From an uncultured Allobosea sp. (lineage in GTDB: Bacteria; Pseudomonadota; Alphaproteobacteria; Rhizobiales; Beijerinckiaceae): a stretch of 64,000 nt of DNA. A program made the translations under genes and the position numbers. The stretch is taken from positions 124,001 to 188,000 of the forward strand of contig NZ_CAMFJF010000003.1 of the NCBI RefSeq assembly GCF_945956895.1, written 5' to 3'. Below the pieces are notes generated by a model that did no database searches, was not told the DNA's origin, and saw only the letters and a list, made by a program, of their open reading frames with translations. Positions within the stretch are counted from its first letter, which is position 1. Every line of letters starts with the position of its first letter. This document shows positions 8,492 through 16,523 of the stretch, one piece after another.

Positions 8492-9904
8492 TTACTCTGC
8501 TGCGAGCACCGAACCCGGGTTCAGAATCCCCTGCGGATCGAGCGTCTGCTTGATCGTCCGCATCAGGTCGAGCTCGACCGGGTCCTTCACGCCTGGCAGC
8601 AGATCGCGCTTCAGGCGGCCGATGCCGTGCTCGGCCGAGATCGAGCCATGCAGCTCGGCGACGATGGCGTGGACCGCCTCGTTCATCTCGCTCCAGCGTG
8701 CGAGGAAGCCCGCCTTGTCAGCACCGACCGGCTGGCTGACGTTGAAATGGATATTGCCGTCGCCGAGATGGCCGAAGGGCACCGGCCGGCAGCCCGGCAC
8801 CATCGCCTCCACCGCCGCGATGGCCCGCGCCAGGAACTCGGGCGTCGCATGGATCGGCACGGAGACGTCGTGCTTGATCGAGCCGCCCTCATAGGTCTGC
8901 ACCTCCGAGAGCATCTCGCGCAGCTTCCAGAAATCGGCGCGCTGGGCCAGCGAGCCCGCCAGCGCCGCATCGGTGACGATGCCCTTCTCCAAGGCTTCGC
9001 CGAGGAAGGCCTCGACATGCTCGTCGAGCCCCGAGGCCTGCTGGGCGGAGACCTCCATCAGCACATACCAGGGCGACGGCTCGGAGAGCGGGTCGCGCGT
9101 GCCGGAGGCGTGGCGCAGGACGAAGTCCATGCCGATGCGCGGCATCAGTTCGAAGGTGGTGAGCGTGCCGCCGGCGCCGGCCTTGGCGGCGTTGAGCAGT
9201 TCGAGCGCCGCCGCCGGATCGGGCACCGCGAGGAAAGCGGTGGCGCGCGCTGCCGGCGCGGGGAAGAGCTTCAGCACGGCGGCGGTGATGATGCCGAGCG
9301 TGCCTTCGGCGCCGATGAAGAGGTTCTTCAGGTCGTAGCCGGTATTGTCCTTGCGGAGCTGGCGCAGGCCATTCCAGATGCGTCCGTCCGGCAGTACGAC
9401 CTCGAGCCCCATGCAGAGATCGCGGGCATTGCCATAGGCCAGCACGGCGGTGCCGCCGGCATTGGTCGAGAGGTTGCCGCCGATGGTGCAGGAGCCTTCC
9501 GACGCGAGCGAGAGCGGGAAGAGCCGGCCGGCCGCTTCCGCCGCATCCTGCGCGCGCTTCAGAGTGACGCCGGCCTCGACGATCATCGTGTCGCCATCGG
9601 TGTCGACGGCGCGGATCTTGTCGAGGCGCTGCAGCGAGAGGATGACCTCCCTGCCCTCGGAGATCGGGATCTGGCCGCCGACGAGGCCGGTATTGCCGCC
9701 TTGTGGCACCAGCACCGTGCCGGTCTCGGCCGCGAGCTTCACCAACTCCGCGACCTCGGCGGTCGAGCCGGGGCGGACGATGCCTTGCGCCTTGCCGCGG
9801 AAGAGATCGCGCCATTCCTTGAGATAGGGCACCATCGCGTCGGCATCGGTGATGATGTTCTTCGCGCCGACAATGCCGGCCATGCGATCGAGAATTACGC
9901 TCAT
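8492..9904 (-). CDS. FAD-linked oxidoreductase, D-2-hydroxyglutarate/D-lactate dehydrogenase type
   Basis: A 470-residue flavoprotein of the GlcD/D2HGDH family. The PCMH FAD-binding domain covers roughly residues 35-215, with PQGGNTGLVGGQIP near residue 68 as the pyrophosphate loop and GGNLSTNAGG near 142. The C-terminal cap carries PFGHLGDGNIHFNV and SAEHGIGRLKRD, whose histidines bind metal and 2-hydroxyacid in D-2-hydroxyglutarate dehydrogenases. The reaction is probably oxidation of a D-2-hydroxyacid to the 2-oxoacid with electrons passed to an electron-transfer flavoprotein or quinone. Substrate choice between D-2-hydroxyglutarate and D-lactate is not decided. The methyltransferase gene lies 10 bases upstream on the same strand, suggesting co-transcription. 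Confidence 0.88.
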   Translation of the reverse strand: MSVILDRMAGIVGAKNIITDADAMVPYLKEWRDLFRGKAQGIVRPGSTAEVAELVKLAAETGTVLVPQGGNTGLVGGQIPISEGREVILSLQRLDKIRAVDTDGDTMIVEAGVTLKRAQDAAEAAGRLFPLSLASEGSCTIGGNLSTNAGGTAVLAYGNARDLCMGLEVVLPDGRIWNGLRQLRKDNTGYDLKNLFIGAEGTLGIITAAVLKLFPAPAARATAFLAVPDPAAALELLNAAKAGAGGTLTTFELMPRIGMDFVLRHASGTRDPLSEPSPWYVLMEVSAQQASGLDEHVEAFLGEALEKGIVTDAALAGSLAQRADFWKLREMLSEVQTYEGGSIKHDVSVPIHATPEFLARAIAAVEAMVPGCRPVPFGHLGDGNIHFNVSQPVGADKAGFLARWSEMNEAVHAIVAELHGSISAEHGIGRLKRDLLPGVKDPVELDLMRTIKQTLDPQGILNPGSVLAAE

Positions 9905-9913
9905 CCTGAAGCC

Positions 9914-11152
9914 CTAGCCCTTCTTACCTCGCCGGAACACGCCGACGAGTTCGACATGAGCGGAATAGCGGAACTGGTCGACCGGCGTCACGGCCTCCAG
10001 CGCATAGCCGCCCGCAACGAGGGTCGCGGCGTCGCGCGCGAAGCTCGCCGCATCGCAGGAGACGTAGATCACGTCCTTGACCTTCGAGACCGCCAAGCGC
10101 TTGACCTGCGCCTCCGCGCCGGCACGCGGGGGATCGAGCACGACGACGTCGAAACCGTTGAGCTCGTGCTCTAAAAGCGGGCGGCGGAACAGGTCGCGCG
10201 TTTCGGTCGCGATTGGCTTCAACCCCTGCGTGGCGCCTGCGCCCTTGGCCAGCGCCAGCATTGCCGCCTTGTCGCTCTCGATCGCGAGTACCTGCATACG
10301 CTCCGCGATGCGGAAGCTGAACGGGCCGCAGCCGGCAAAGAGATCGGCCGCGCGCTTGCCCTTGGGCAGGGCGGCCATGACGAGCCCGGCCAAAGCCTCC
10401 TCGCCCGCCGCCGTCGCCTGCAGGAAGCCGCCTGCGGCCGGCGCCACCAGCGCCCTGCCCATGCGCTGCAAGGGCGGGCGTCGCTCGACAACGATCTCGC
10501 CACGGTTCGAGAGCCGGGCGAGGTCGAGCCGCTCTGCGAGCTGCGTCAGGGCGAGCCGGAGCTTGTCACCGAGCGGGCCGTGGCCACGCATATCGACATC
10601 GAGCCCGGCTTCCGAGGCCGTGACCTGGATATCGAGCGGCTTGCTCGCGCCGCCCATCCGGTTCGCCAGCATCAGGGCGACGGCTGGCGCGCGGTCGAGC
10701 CCCGGCGCCAGAACCGGGCAGGCTTCGACCGAAATCAGATCGTGGCTGCGCGCCGCCATGAAGCCGACGACCATCGCCTCGCCCTGACGACGGGCATGGA
10801 AGGTGACGCGGCGGCGCCCGGTGCCATGGGCATCGACGAGATCGGCGACCGGCGCCTCGATGCCGGCGCGGCCGAGCGCGGTCACGACCTGCTGGCGCTT
10901 CCATTCGCGATAGAGGCCGGGCGCCATGTGCTGGGCGGCGCAGCCACCGCAGCGGGTGAAGAGCGGGCAGATGGCGGCGATGCGGGATTCGGAAGGCGTG
11001 ATGATCTCGACAAGCTGGCCGCGCTCGCCATCGACCACGGCGCGCACGGTCTCGCCCGGCAACGCATAGGGAATGAAGATGCTGCCGGAGGCGGCCTGCA
11101 CGATGCCGTCGCCCTTCTGGCCGAGGCGATCGACGGTGAGAACTTCATTCAT
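9914..11152 (-). CDS. Class I SAM-dependent RNA m5U methyltransferase (TrmA/RlmD family)
   Basis: About 412 residues. Order of domains: TRAM beta-barrel (from VLTVDRLGQKGDG), an iron-sulfur cluster site with CPLFTRCGGC and a later Cys in ACPVL, then a Rossmann methyltransferase domain with DLFAGCGPFSF and the DPPRAG motif. VIYVSCDAASFARD carries the nucleophilic cysteine near the C terminus. Enzymes of this family make 5-methyluridine in 23S rRNA (RlmC/RlmD) or tRNA (TrmA); the four-cysteine cluster favours the RlmD side. The start is uncertain: ATG 11152 (MNEVLTVDRLG) begins right at the TRAM domain, ATG 11203 would add 17 residues, and neither has a strong ribosome site. The frame stays open through the antisense of cysK, which is not part of this gene. 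Confidence 0.9.
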   Translation of the reverse strand: MNEVLTVDRLGQKGDGIVQAASGSIFIPYALPGETVRAVVDGERGQLVEIITPSESRIAAICPLFTRCGGCAAQHMAPGLYREWKRQQVVTALGRAGIEAPVADLVDAHGTGRRRVTFHARRQGEAMVVGFMAARSHDLISVEACPVLAPGLDRAPAVALMLANRMGGASKPLDIQVTASEAGLDVDMRGHGPLGDKLRLALTQLAERLDLARLSNRGEIVVERRPPLQRMGRALVAPAAGGFLQATAAGEEALAGLVMAALPKGKRAADLFAGCGPFSFRIAERMQVLAIESDKAAMLALAKGAGATQGLKPIATETRDLFRRPLLEHELNGFDVVVLDPPRAGAEAQVKRLAVSKVKDVIYVSCDAASFARDAATLVAGGYALEAVTPVDQFRYSAHVELVGVFRRGKKG

Positions 11153-11293
11153 GGCGAGCTTCGGAGAAGAAACTTCTCCGGCTTGCGGCTTGGCGACTGG
11201 CATTGTTCCGAACTCGGGGCGAAAGGCCCGCTCACTGATGACCGCTGAGAAGCTTTCGCCTATCAGGTCGGAGAGAAATTGGGAAATCCCGCC

Positions 11294-12358
11294 ATGACTA
11301 TCCGCGCGAAGATCGACATGAAGAATGGCGTCATCGAAGCCATCGGCAACACCCCGCTCATCAAGCTCGAACGCGCCTCGACCGAGACCGGCTGCACCAT
11401 CCTCGGCAAGGCCGAATTCATGAATCCCGGCCAGTCGGTGAAGGACCGGGCCGCGCTTGCGATCATCCGCGATGCCGAGGCGAAGGGGCAGTTGAAGCCG
11501 GGCGGCGTCATCGTCGAGGGCACGGCCGGCAATACCGGCATCGGCATTGCGCTCGTCGGCAATGCGCTCGGCTATCGCTCGGTGATCGTCATCCCGGAGA
11601 CACAGAGCCAGGAAAAGAAGGACATGCTGAGGCTCGCCGGCGCGACGCTGGTCGAGGTGCCGGCTGCGCCTTATGCCAATCCGAACAACTACGTGAAGGT
11701 CTCGGGCCGCCTCGCCGAGGAACTGGCGAAGACGGAGCCGAACGGCGCGATCTGGGCCAACCAGTTCGACAATGTCGCCAACCGACAGGGCCATTTCGAA
11801 ACGACCGGTCCGGAAATCTGGGACCAGACTGCAGGCCAAGTCGACGGCTTTATCTGTGCGGTCGGCTCGGGTGGGACGCTGGCCGGCGTCGGCATGGCGC
11901 TGAAGGCACGCAATCCGAAGGTGACGATCGGGCTCGCCGATCCGATGGGCGCTGCGCTCTATTCCTACTACACATCGGGCGTGCTCAAGGCCGAGGGCTC
12001 CTCGATCACCGAGGGCATCGGCCAGGGCCGGATCACTGCCAATCTGGTGGATGCGCCGATCGATATCGCCTTCCAGATTCCGGATGCGGAAGCGGTGCAG
12101 ATCGTCTTCGACCTGCTGGAGCGGGAGGGTCTGTGTCTCGGCGGCTCGTCGGGCATCAATGTCGCCGGCGCGATCCGTTTGGCCAAGCAGATGGGACCGG
12201 GCCACACCATCGTGACGGTGTTGTGCGACTACGGCACGCGCTACCAGTCGAAGCTCTTCAACCCCGAATTCCTGCGTTCGAAGAACCTGCCGGTTCCCGG
12301 CTGGCTGGAGCGCGACGGCTCGGCGCTGAAGCAGGTCGTCGCGCAGGTCATGGCCTGA
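11294..12358 (+). CDS. cysK: Cysteine synthase A (O-acetylserine sulfhydrylase)
   Basis: A 354-residue PLP enzyme that makes cysteine from O-acetylserine and sulfide. The PLP lysine is Lys50 in NPGQSVKDRA. TAGNTGIGIALV binds the substrate carboxylate, GSGGTLAGVGMALK holds the PLP phosphate, and GGSSGINVAGA is the C-terminal cofactor loop. It is somewhat longer than the 310-320 residues of enteric CysK because of a C-terminal stretch after CDYGTRYQSKLFNPEFL that is usual for this rhizobial subgroup. I prefer ATG 11294 over a TTG at 11279. Divergent from the RNA methyltransferase. No riboswitch-like structure is obvious in the gap. Confidence 0.92.
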   Translation: MTIRAKIDMKNGVIEAIGNTPLIKLERASTETGCTILGKAEFMNPGQSVKDRAALAIIRDAEAKGQLKPGGVIVEGTAGNTGIGIALVGNALGYRSVIVIPETQSQEKKDMLRLAGATLVEVPAAPYANPNNYVKVSGRLAEELAKTEPNGAIWANQFDNVANRQGHFETTGPEIWDQTAGQVDGFICAVGSGGTLAGVGMALKARNPKVTIGLADPMGAALYSYYTSGVLKAEGSSITEGIGQGRITANLVDAPIDIAFQIPDAEAVQIVFDLLEREGLCLGGSSGINVAGAIRLAKQMGPGHTIVTVLCDYGTRYQSKLFNPEFLRSKNLPVPGWLERDGSALKQVVAQVMA

Positions 12359-12375
12359 ACGACGCTGCTCATTTG

Positions 12376-12396
12376 CCGGAAAAGTGATTTCCACGG
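12376..12396. repeat. Possible fragment of a dispersed palindrome
   Basis: CCGGAAAAGTGATTTCCACGG lies downstream of cysK and contains a GGAAA/TTTCC stem. It resembles half of the complete palindrome at 28398-28422. It may be a decayed copy; the support is weak. Confidence 0.35.
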
Positions 12397-12452
12397 AGAT
12401 CGAACAGTTCTAGCCTGCCACCCGATGATCCAGCGATCGACGAGGTGGTCGC

Positions 12453-13511
12453 ATGTCAGTCTCGGAAGTCCGGTTCACGTCCCCAGCCGCGCGGGAAACG
12501 ACGCCCGCCGCCGTTCCCCTCGAACAGGATCACCCGCATCAGGACGGGGTCATCGCATCGGGCGTCTATGTCCATGGCGTGCGCGTCGCGGACATCCCGG
12601 TCACGGAAGCCGGAGAATGGGCGCGCAAGGACGATCATGTCGTCTGGATCGGCCTGCTCGAACCGGAGCCCGCGCTGCTGCGCTGCGTGCAGCAGCAGTT
12701 CAACCTGCACCCGCTCGCAGTCGAAGACGCCACCAACGCGCATCAGCGGCCCAAGCTTGAGCAATATGGCGACGCGCTCTTCGTCGTCGCGCGCACGGCG
12801 CAGTTGACCGAGGGGCGCATCGCTTTCGGCGAGACCCATATCTTCGTCGGGCGCGGCTATATCGTCAGCGTCCGGCACGGCGCCTCGACCTCGTACAAGT
12901 CGGTGCGGCAGCATTGGGAGACATGCCCGACCTCGCTGGCGAAGGGCGAGGATTTCATCCTCTATGCGATCCTCGATTTCATCGTCGACAACTACATGCC
13001 GGTGCTGGAAGCGATCCATGACGAGGTCGAGAAGATCGAGGACAAGGTCCTCGCCAAGCCGATGGCGCGCTCCGACATCGAGCGGCTCTACATGCTGCGC
13101 CGCGACCTGCTGCGCCTGCGCAATGCGGTGGCGCCGCTGGTCGATGTCTGCCAGCGCCTGATGAACGGCACCGTGCCGCAGGTCCGGCCGACGCTCGCCC
13201 CGATGTTTCGCGACGTGACCGACCATGTCCGCACCGTGCAGGAGAAGATCGACAGCCTGCGCGAGGTCCTGGCCTTCGCCTTCGAGGCGAGCCTGCTCGT
13301 CGGTCAGAGCCAGGAGAACGCGATCACCAAGCGCCTGGCCTCCTGGGCGGCGATCCTGGCGGTACCGACGGCGCTCGCGGGCATCTACGGCATGAATTTC
13401 AAGAACATGCCGGAACTGGAGCTGCAGTACGGCTATTACACGGTGATCGGCGTGATCGTAACGTCCTGCGCCATCCTCTACTGGCGCTTCAAGCGGAATG
13501 GCTGGCTTTAG
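12453..13511 (+). CDS. CorA family magnesium/cobalt transporter
   Basis: A 352-residue CorA channel. A large soluble cytoplasmic domain (about 1-285) contains the long stalk helix region DEVEKIEDKVLAK...DIERLYMLRRDLLRLRNA. Two C-terminal membrane helices follow; the first ends with the signature YGMN in AGIYGMNFKNMPEL, which forms the selectivity filter, and the second ends in a basic tail RFKRNGWL. Family members form pentamers and import divalent cations. It converges tail to tail with a second CorA homologue 52 bp away, which is unusual and suggests two channels with different specificity or regulation. Confidence 0.92.
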   Translation: MSVSEVRFTSPAARETTPAAVPLEQDHPHQDGVIASGVYVHGVRVADIPVTEAGEWARKDDHVVWIGLLEPEPALLRCVQQQFNLHPLAVEDATNAHQRPKLEQYGDALFVVARTAQLTEGRIAFGETHIFVGRGYIVSVRHGASTSYKSVRQHWETCPTSLAKGEDFILYAILDFIVDNYMPVLEAIHDEVEKIEDKVLAKPMARSDIERLYMLRRDLLRLRNAVAPLVDVCQRLMNGTVPQVRPTLAPMFRDVTDHVRTVQEKIDSLREVLAFAFEASLLVGQSQENAITKRLASWAAILAVPTALAGIYGMNFKNMPELELQYGYYTVIGVIVTSCAILYWRFKRNGWL

Positions 13512-13563
13512 AGCCGCTCCGGCTCATTGGAGTGATGGTGCGCTTCCCCCGAGAGGCAGACCG

Positions 13564-14553
13564 TCACAGCCACTTCTTCCAACGAAAGAACAGGTAGGGC
13601 AGCACGGCGAAGAGGATCATCAGGCCGATCGCCATGGGATAGCCCCATTGCCAGTCCAACTCCGGCATCGACTTGAAGTTCATGCCGTAGATCGAGGCGA
13701 TGAGCGTCGGCGGCATCAGCGCGACCGAGACGACCGAGAAGAGCTTGATGATCTTGTTCTGCTCGATCGAGACCAGGCCGAGCGTGGCATCCATCATGAA
13801 CTGCAGCTTGTTGGACAGGAAGGCAGCGTGCTCCTCGATGGCCTGCACGTCGCGCACCGCGGAGCGCCATTCCGCCGAGAAGCCGGTCTGCGCCTTCTTC
13901 GGCCGGGTATAGTTGGCCGAGAGAAAGAGCAGCACGCGCTCGACCGTCATCATGCTCTCGCGGACATTGGAGATGATGTGCTCGTACTGGCCGATCTTCT
14001 GGATGACGACCTGATAGACGCCGCCGCGCTCGACATCCTGGCCGCGCCCGGCGAAAACACGGCGCGAGGCGATATCGATCTTGTCGCCGACGCCGCGCAG
14101 CACCTCGGCGGCGCGGTCGACGATCGCCTCGATCAGCCCGTCCAGCACGGCCTCCGGCTGCTGGCCGCAGCCGCCCGGCTTTGAGGCGCGATTGAGGAAG
14201 ATGTTGAAGGCGCCCGGCTCGTCATAGCGCACCGTCACCAGCGCCTTGTCGGTCAGGATGAAGGTGACATCCGCCAGCTTGGGAACGACGGTATCGGATT
14301 GGCAGATGATCCGCGCGGTCATATAGCGCGCGCCATTCTCGGTATAGATGATCTCGGAGGGCTCGAGATCGTGCATCTCCTCGCGCGTCGGAATCGAGAT
14401 GCCCAAATGCTTCTCGACCCGCCTGTCCTCCTCCGCCGTCGGATTGAGCAGGTCGATCCAGACGACGTCGTCGGGAAAGTTGCCATCCGCGCCGAGCGCG
14501 CCGGGGCGGAGCTTGTCGCGCGTATCGGAGCAAGTGCCGTGGATCGTCAGCAT
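13564..14553 (-). CDS. CorA family magnesium transporter, second paralogue
   Basis: A 329-residue CorA protein with the same architecture as its convergent neighbour: a cytoplasmic domain, then two C-terminal membrane segments with the filter motif YGMN in IASIYGMNFKSMPELDWQWGYP and a basic end FFRWKKWL. I start it at MLTIHGTCSD (ATG 14553); the open frame extends 22 residues further upstream without family similarity. Sequence identity to the neighbour is clear only around the membrane part, so this is an old duplication or independent acquisition rather than a recent tandem copy. Confidence 0.9.
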   Translation of the reverse strand: MLTIHGTCSDTRDKLRPGALGADGNFPDDVVWIDLLNPTAEEDRRVEKHLGISIPTREEMHDLEPSEIIYTENGARYMTARIICQSDTVVPKLADVTFILTDKALVTVRYDEPGAFNIFLNRASKPGGCGQQPEAVLDGLIEAIVDRAAEVLRGVGDKIDIASRRVFAGRGQDVERGGVYQVVIQKIGQYEHIISNVRESMMTVERVLLFLSANYTRPKKAQTGFSAEWRSAVRDVQAIEEHAAFLSNKLQFMMDATLGLVSIEQNKIIKLFSVVSVALMPPTLIASIYGMNFKSMPELDWQWGYPMAIGLMILFAVLPYLFFRWKKWL

Positions 14554-14678
14554 GGCGCGAATCTCGCTGCACGGTCGGGATGGAAAGCGGCAGGAACTCC
14601 GATCCGCGCGGCATGTCAAACCGATGACGCGATGGGAAGCGCTCAGGCTCGCGCTCGCAACCCGGAAGCATGACCGAG

Positions 14679-14783
14679 CGTCATTCTCGGGCGAAGCGAA
14701 GCGCAGACCCGAGAAACTCTTTCAGAAAGAGGCTCCGATGCCCTCTCCGACATGAGATGCTCGGGTCAAGCCCGCGCATGACG
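14679..14783. repeat. Intergenic palindrome, family B
   Basis: Begins CGTCATTCTCGGG and ends GCTCGGGTCAAGCCCGCGCATGACG, with an internal arm GAAAGAGGCTCCGA. The same pattern occurs at 49003, 55381 and 57026. It sits between the second CorA gene and the SDR gene, both on the minus strand. Confidence 0.8.
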
Positions 14784-14797
14784 GAGCATATCCTGCC

Positions 14798-15658
14798 TCA
14801 CACCCCGCCCTTCACGCCCTGCGGCGGCAAGCTGTCCGCCGGCACGAAGAAATCCGGCATCAGCGGCACGGAGGGGTCGACACGGTACGGGCTGAAATCG
14901 GTCACGCCCTCGCCGGCCATGAAGCTGTCGTCGATCAGGAAATTGCCGGAGAATTCGCGGGACGGCTTCGAGAAGATCATGTGTGCAGCGTCGGCGAGGA
15001 TCTCGGGCGTGCGGCTGGCCTGCACCATCTTGTCGCCGCCGAGCAGGTTCTGGACGGCGGCGGTCGCGATGGTGGTGCGCGGCCAGAGCGCATTGACCGC
15101 GATGCCCTGGCGCGCCAGCTCGCCGGCGAGGCCGAGCACACACAGGCTCATGCCGTATTTCGCGATGGAATAGGCCAGATGCGGCGCGAACCACTGCGTC
15201 TTCATGTCGAGCGGCGGCGAGAGCATCAGGATATGCGGGTTTTCGGCCTTCGCCAGATGCGGAATGGCGTACTTCGAAACCATGAAGGTGCCGCGCGTGT
15301 TGATCTGGTGCATCAGATCGAAGCGCTTCATATCGGTCATCTGCGTGTTGGTCAGCTGGATCGCGCTGGCATTGTTCACGACGATGTCGATGCCGCCGAA
15401 GGTCTCGGCGGTCTTGGCGATCGCCTCGGCCACGCTCTGCTCGTCGCGGACATCGACCATCAAGGGCAGGCACTTGCCGCCGGCCGCCTCGATCTCCGCG
15501 GCGGAGGTGTAGATCGTGCCGGGGAGCTTGGGGTGCGGCTCGGCCGTCTTGGCGGCGATGGTGACATTGGCGCCGTCCTTCGCCGCCCGCAGCGCGATGG
15601 CCAAGCCGATGCCGCGCGAGCCGCCGGTGATGAAAAGCGTCTTACCCTTGAGCGACAT
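14798..15658 (-). CDS. SDR family oxidoreductase (HSDL2-like)
   Basis: A 286-residue short-chain dehydrogenase. The NAD(P) loop TGGSRGIG is at about residues 11-18, NNAS is present near residue 93, and the catalytic Tyr-Lys pair is in AYSIAKYGM. The sequence pattern, with MLSPPLDM before the catalytic Tyr and LWPRTTIATAA after it, is like that of bacterial relatives of hydroxysteroid dehydrogenase-like protein 2, whose reaction is not established. ATG 15658 begins MSLKGKTLFITGG. Its start overlaps the end of the upstream SDR gene by 17 bases. It is last in an operon with an acyl-CoA dehydrogenase, so an acyl-CoA or fatty-acid derived alcohol is a likely substrate. Confidence 0.87.
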   Translation of the reverse strand: MSLKGKTLFITGGSRGIGLAIALRAAKDGANVTIAAKTAEPHPKLPGTIYTSAAEIEAAGGKCLPLMVDVRDEQSVAEAIAKTAETFGGIDIVVNNASAIQLTNTQMTDMKRFDLMHQINTRGTFMVSKYAIPHLAKAENPHILMLSPPLDMKTQWFAPHLAYSIAKYGMSLCVLGLAGELARQGIAVNALWPRTTIATAAVQNLLGGDKMVQASRTPEILADAAHMIFSKPSREFSGNFLIDDSFMAGEGVTDFSPYRVDPSVPLMPDFFVPADSLPPQGVKGGV

Positions 15659-16523
15659 CGCCGCCTCCCTCCTGGTTGTCGATGACGTAGCGGGCCGGCT
15701 GCGAACCGTCCCGGTCGGTGAAGCCATAGGCACGCGCCAGATCGGCGACATGCAGCACCTGCCCGGCATGAACAGCGACTTGCGGATCGGCGGCCAGCGC
15801 CGCGACGGCACGGCCGGCATAGAGCGGGGTTTCGGTGGTCTGGTCGCCGAGGCCGGCATCGCGGACCCGCTCGGTCAGGACATGACCGGGCGACAGGCCC
15901 AGTGCGGTGACGCCGAAAGGCTTCAGCTCCTCAGCCATCGCAAAGCTCAAGCGGTTCATCGCGGCCTTGGCGAGGTCATAGAAGACATCGCCGAGATAGC
16001 CGCCGGCCATATCAAAGCTCAGCGTGACGATCAGGCCCGCGCGCGCCTGAACCATGGCCGGTGCGACTGCCCGCGCCAGCAGCAACTGGGCATAGACGCC
16101 GCTTTCGAAGCTCTCACCCAGTCGTGCCGCCGGGCGACGCCAGAACGGCGTACCGAAGCCGGATCCGTCGGGATAGCGCTCGCCGTCATAGCCTTCATGG
16201 CCGCCCCAGACCGCGTCAACGACGCAATCGAGCCGGCCGAAACGTCGCAAGGCCCAGGCGACGAGCCCGTCGACATCGCGCTCGCTGGTGTGGTCGCAGC
16301 GATAGGGATAGCCCTTGCCGCCGGCCGCCTCGACCTCGCGGGCCGTGTCCTCGAAGGTCTCGAGACGCTGATCGGTGCGCGGGCCCGCCTCGCTGGAGCG
16401 GCCGGTGACGATCACCGTCGCGCCGGCCTCGCCGAGCGCTTTCGCAATGCCGCGCCCGAGCCCTCGCGACGCGCCAGCGACGAGGCAGATGCGGCCGGAG
16501 AGAGAGCCCGGCGCTTCGCTCAC
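15642..16523 (-). CDS. SDR family oxidoreductase (DHRS1-like)
   Basis: A 293-residue short-chain dehydrogenase. AGASRGLGRGIAKAL near residue 16 is the dinucleotide loop and VFYDLAKAAMNRL contains the catalytic Tyr and Lys. A long insertion between them (HEGYDGERYPDGSGFGTPFWRRP) replaces the usual short loop and resembles dehydrogenase/reductase member 1 homologues. The C-terminal segment AGQVLHVADLARAYGFTDRDG is also characteristic of that group. The start codon overlaps the acyl-CoA dehydrogenase stop by 4 bases (ATGA), which indicates translational coupling. Confidence 0.87.
   Translation of the reverse strand: MSEAPGSLSGRICLVAGASRGLGRGIAKALGEAGATVIVTGRSSEAGPRTDQRLETFEDTAREVEAAGGKGYPYRCDHTSERDVDGLVAWALRRFGRLDCVVDAVWGGHEGYDGERYPDGSGFGTPFWRRPAARLGESFESGVYAQLLLARAVAPAMVQARAGLIVTLSFDMAGGYLGDVFYDLAKAAMNRLSFAMAEELKPFGVTALGLSPGHVLTERVRDAGLGDQTTETPLYAGRAVAALAADPQVAVHAGQVLHVADLARAYGFTDRDGSQPARYVIDNQEGGGDVAQG

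Noticed and set aside
11153-12394. Upstream part of the 826-codon minus-strand frame, antisense to cysK
   Set aside because: The region is cysK on the plus strand. High GC at third codon positions leaves the antisense frame open; only 9914-11152 looks like a protein family.
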